Assembly (NCBI GenBank): GCA_045590935.1
Contig: JAZNSA010000162.1
Span: 1-8,814 of the forward strand
Source of the DNA: CAKSHP01 sp045590935
GTDB lineage: Bacteria; Bacillota; Clostridia; UBA1381; UMGS1253
Reading direction: 5' to 3'
DNA: 8,814 nucleotides
A program made the position numbers and the translations under genes. The stretch's first letter is position 1, and each line of letters starts with the position of its first letter. Below the pieces are notes generated by a model that saw only the letters and a program-made list of their open reading frames with translations, was not told the origin of the DNA and did no database searches. Below, in pieces: positions 7,992-8,814 of the stretch.

Positions 7992-8814
7992 TCACACACC
8001 TCCTCTTTCCCAAGCAGTTTCCTTGCATTTATCATCCAAAATATCTTCCTCAACCATAGAATTTTTATAAATATGGCTCTCATCAGCAATTTCAAGCCCT
8101 CCGCCAATCAAAACTATTCCATCGCTACACATTTTTGATTTATACGGATTTTCATTTTCATCTTCCTTCAATCCTATAATACAGTTTTCGCCAATCTTAG
8201 TATTAGGTCCTATTATTGTCTTTTCAACAATTGCCCCTGCCCCAATTGTACAATTTGGCATTATAACGCTATCTCTTACTATTGCTCCGCTCTCAATGCA
8301 AACTCCCGCCGATAAAATACTATGGTCAACAACGCCCGAAACATAGCATCCCTCTGTAATACAAGAATTTTTAACAATTGCCCCATTTTTTATAAAGTGA
8401 GGTGGCTTAACAGGATTTTTAGAATAAATAACCCACGACGAATCCCTTATGTTAATCTTAGGCGGATTGGAAATCAAATCCATATGTGCGTCCCATAAGC
8501 TTTTAACAGTTCCAACATCTCTCCAATACCCATCAAAATTATAAGCAAACATATCCTCTCTTGCCGCAAGCATTTGCGGAATAACATTTTTGCCAAAATC
8601 ATTTTCAGACTCAGGATTGTTTTCGTCAGAAATAAGATATTTTTTTAGTATCTGCCAATTAAAAATATAAATTCCCATAGATGCAAGGTTGCTTTTTGGC
8701 TCTTTTGGTTTTTCTTCAAACTCAACAATTCTGTTTTCCTCATCCGTACTCATAATTCCAAACCTCGACGCCTCTTCCCAACCAACAGGCATAACGGCAA
8801 CCGTTGCTGCGGCA
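7992..8814 (-). CDS. glgC: Glucose-1-phosphate adenylyltransferase, 5' end outside window
   Basis: The C-terminal 273 residues of ADP-glucose pyrophosphorylase, which makes ADP-glucose and PPi from ATP and glucose-1-phosphate, the committed step of bacterial glycogen synthesis. About 150 N-terminal residues, including the ATP-binding loop, lie upstream of position 8814. Visible signatures are EEASRFGIM and VEFEEKPKEP, with the glucose-1-phosphate-binding Lys, then LASMGIYIFNW, NDFGKNVIP and GYWRDVGTVKSLWDAHMDL. A left-handed beta-helix of hexapeptide repeats follows (about 128-205 of the visible part). These catalytic-domain motifs are intact, unlike those of neighbouring GlgD. The frame is open back to the window edge, so the Met at 8790-8792 is internal and not the start. 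The TGA stop at 7992-7994 is separated from glgD by one base. Regulation by sugar phosphates is a family property that cannot be read from this fragment. Confidence 0.96.
   Translation of the reverse strand, partial: AAATVAVMPVGWEEASRFGIMSTDEENRIVEFEEKPKEPKSNLASMGIYIFNWQILKKYLISDENNPESENDFGKNVIPQMLAAREDMFAYNFDGYWRDVGTVKSLWDAHMDLISNPPKINIRDSSWVIYSKNPVKPPHFIKNGAIVKNSCITEGCYVSGVVDHSILSAGVCIESGAIVRDSVIMPNCTIGAGAIVEKTIIGPNTKIGENCIIGLKEDENENPYKSKMCSDGIVLIGGGLEIADESHIYKNSMVEEDILDDKCKETAWERGGV
7999..8004 (-). promoter_or_regulatory. Ribosome binding site (AGGAGG) fixing the glgD TTG start
   Basis: A perfect AGGAGG is embedded in the penultimate codons of glgC (encoding Arg-Gly-Gly-Val), 8 bases before TTG 7988-7990. 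It rules against the longer ATG-initiated frame at 8107 and suggests translational coupling of glgD to glgC. Confidence 0.85.

Noticed and set aside
7991..8107. 39-residue N-terminal extension of glgD from ATG 8107
   Set aside because: The added residues are out-of-frame glgC sequence, and a perfect AGGAGG sits 8 bases before the internal TTG that gives a family-type N-terminus.
1..8814. Mobile elements, CRISPR arrays, tRNA/rRNA genes, phage or defence genes
   Set aside because: Nearly all bases are covered by intact metabolic genes. I saw no transposase or integrase motifs, spaced repeat arrays, or RNA-gene sequence on either strand.

Overview
This window reads as part of the chromosome of a low-GC Firmicute, most likely a clostridial anaerobe. 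The grounds are the AT-rich codon use, strong AGGAGG-type ribosome binding sites, two TTG starts, and the paired glgC-glgD arrangement that is typical of Firmicutes. I cannot name a genus. All recognisable genes are on the minus strand, so transcription runs from position 8814 towards position 1.

In transcription order the layout is: the 3' two thirds of glgC (7992-8814, 5' end outside the window); glgD (6869-7990); glgA (5409-6848); a 106-base gap that is the only real intergenic space; glgP (2852-5302); a GH13 alpha-glucan hydrolase (909-2825); and the first 305 codons of an HI0933/YhiN-type FAD oxidoreductase (1-916, running off the window). Junctions are tight: 1 base for glgC-glgD, 20 for glgD-glgA, 26 for glgP-GH13, and an 8-base overlap for GH13-flavoprotein. 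This looks like one polycistronic unit, with a possible internal control point in the glgA-glgP gap.

The first five genes form a cytoplasmic glycogen cycle. GlgC with GlgD makes ADP-glucose from glucose-1-phosphate, GlgA polymerises it, GlgP phosphorolyses the polymer back to glucose-1-phosphate, and the GH13 enzyme, which has no signal peptide, probably trims or debranches the limit dextrin. No branching enzyme (glgB) and no standard glgX is seen here. The flavoprotein has no evident glycogen role and appears to be attached to the cluster by position and translational coupling.

This is largely an ordinary metabolic operon, and I did not find a new system. The items most worth a second look are the glgA-glgP gap, which can fold into two mutually exclusive hairpins around a ribosome-binding-site-like loop and an 8-codon mini-ORF, and the catalytically degenerate GlgD.
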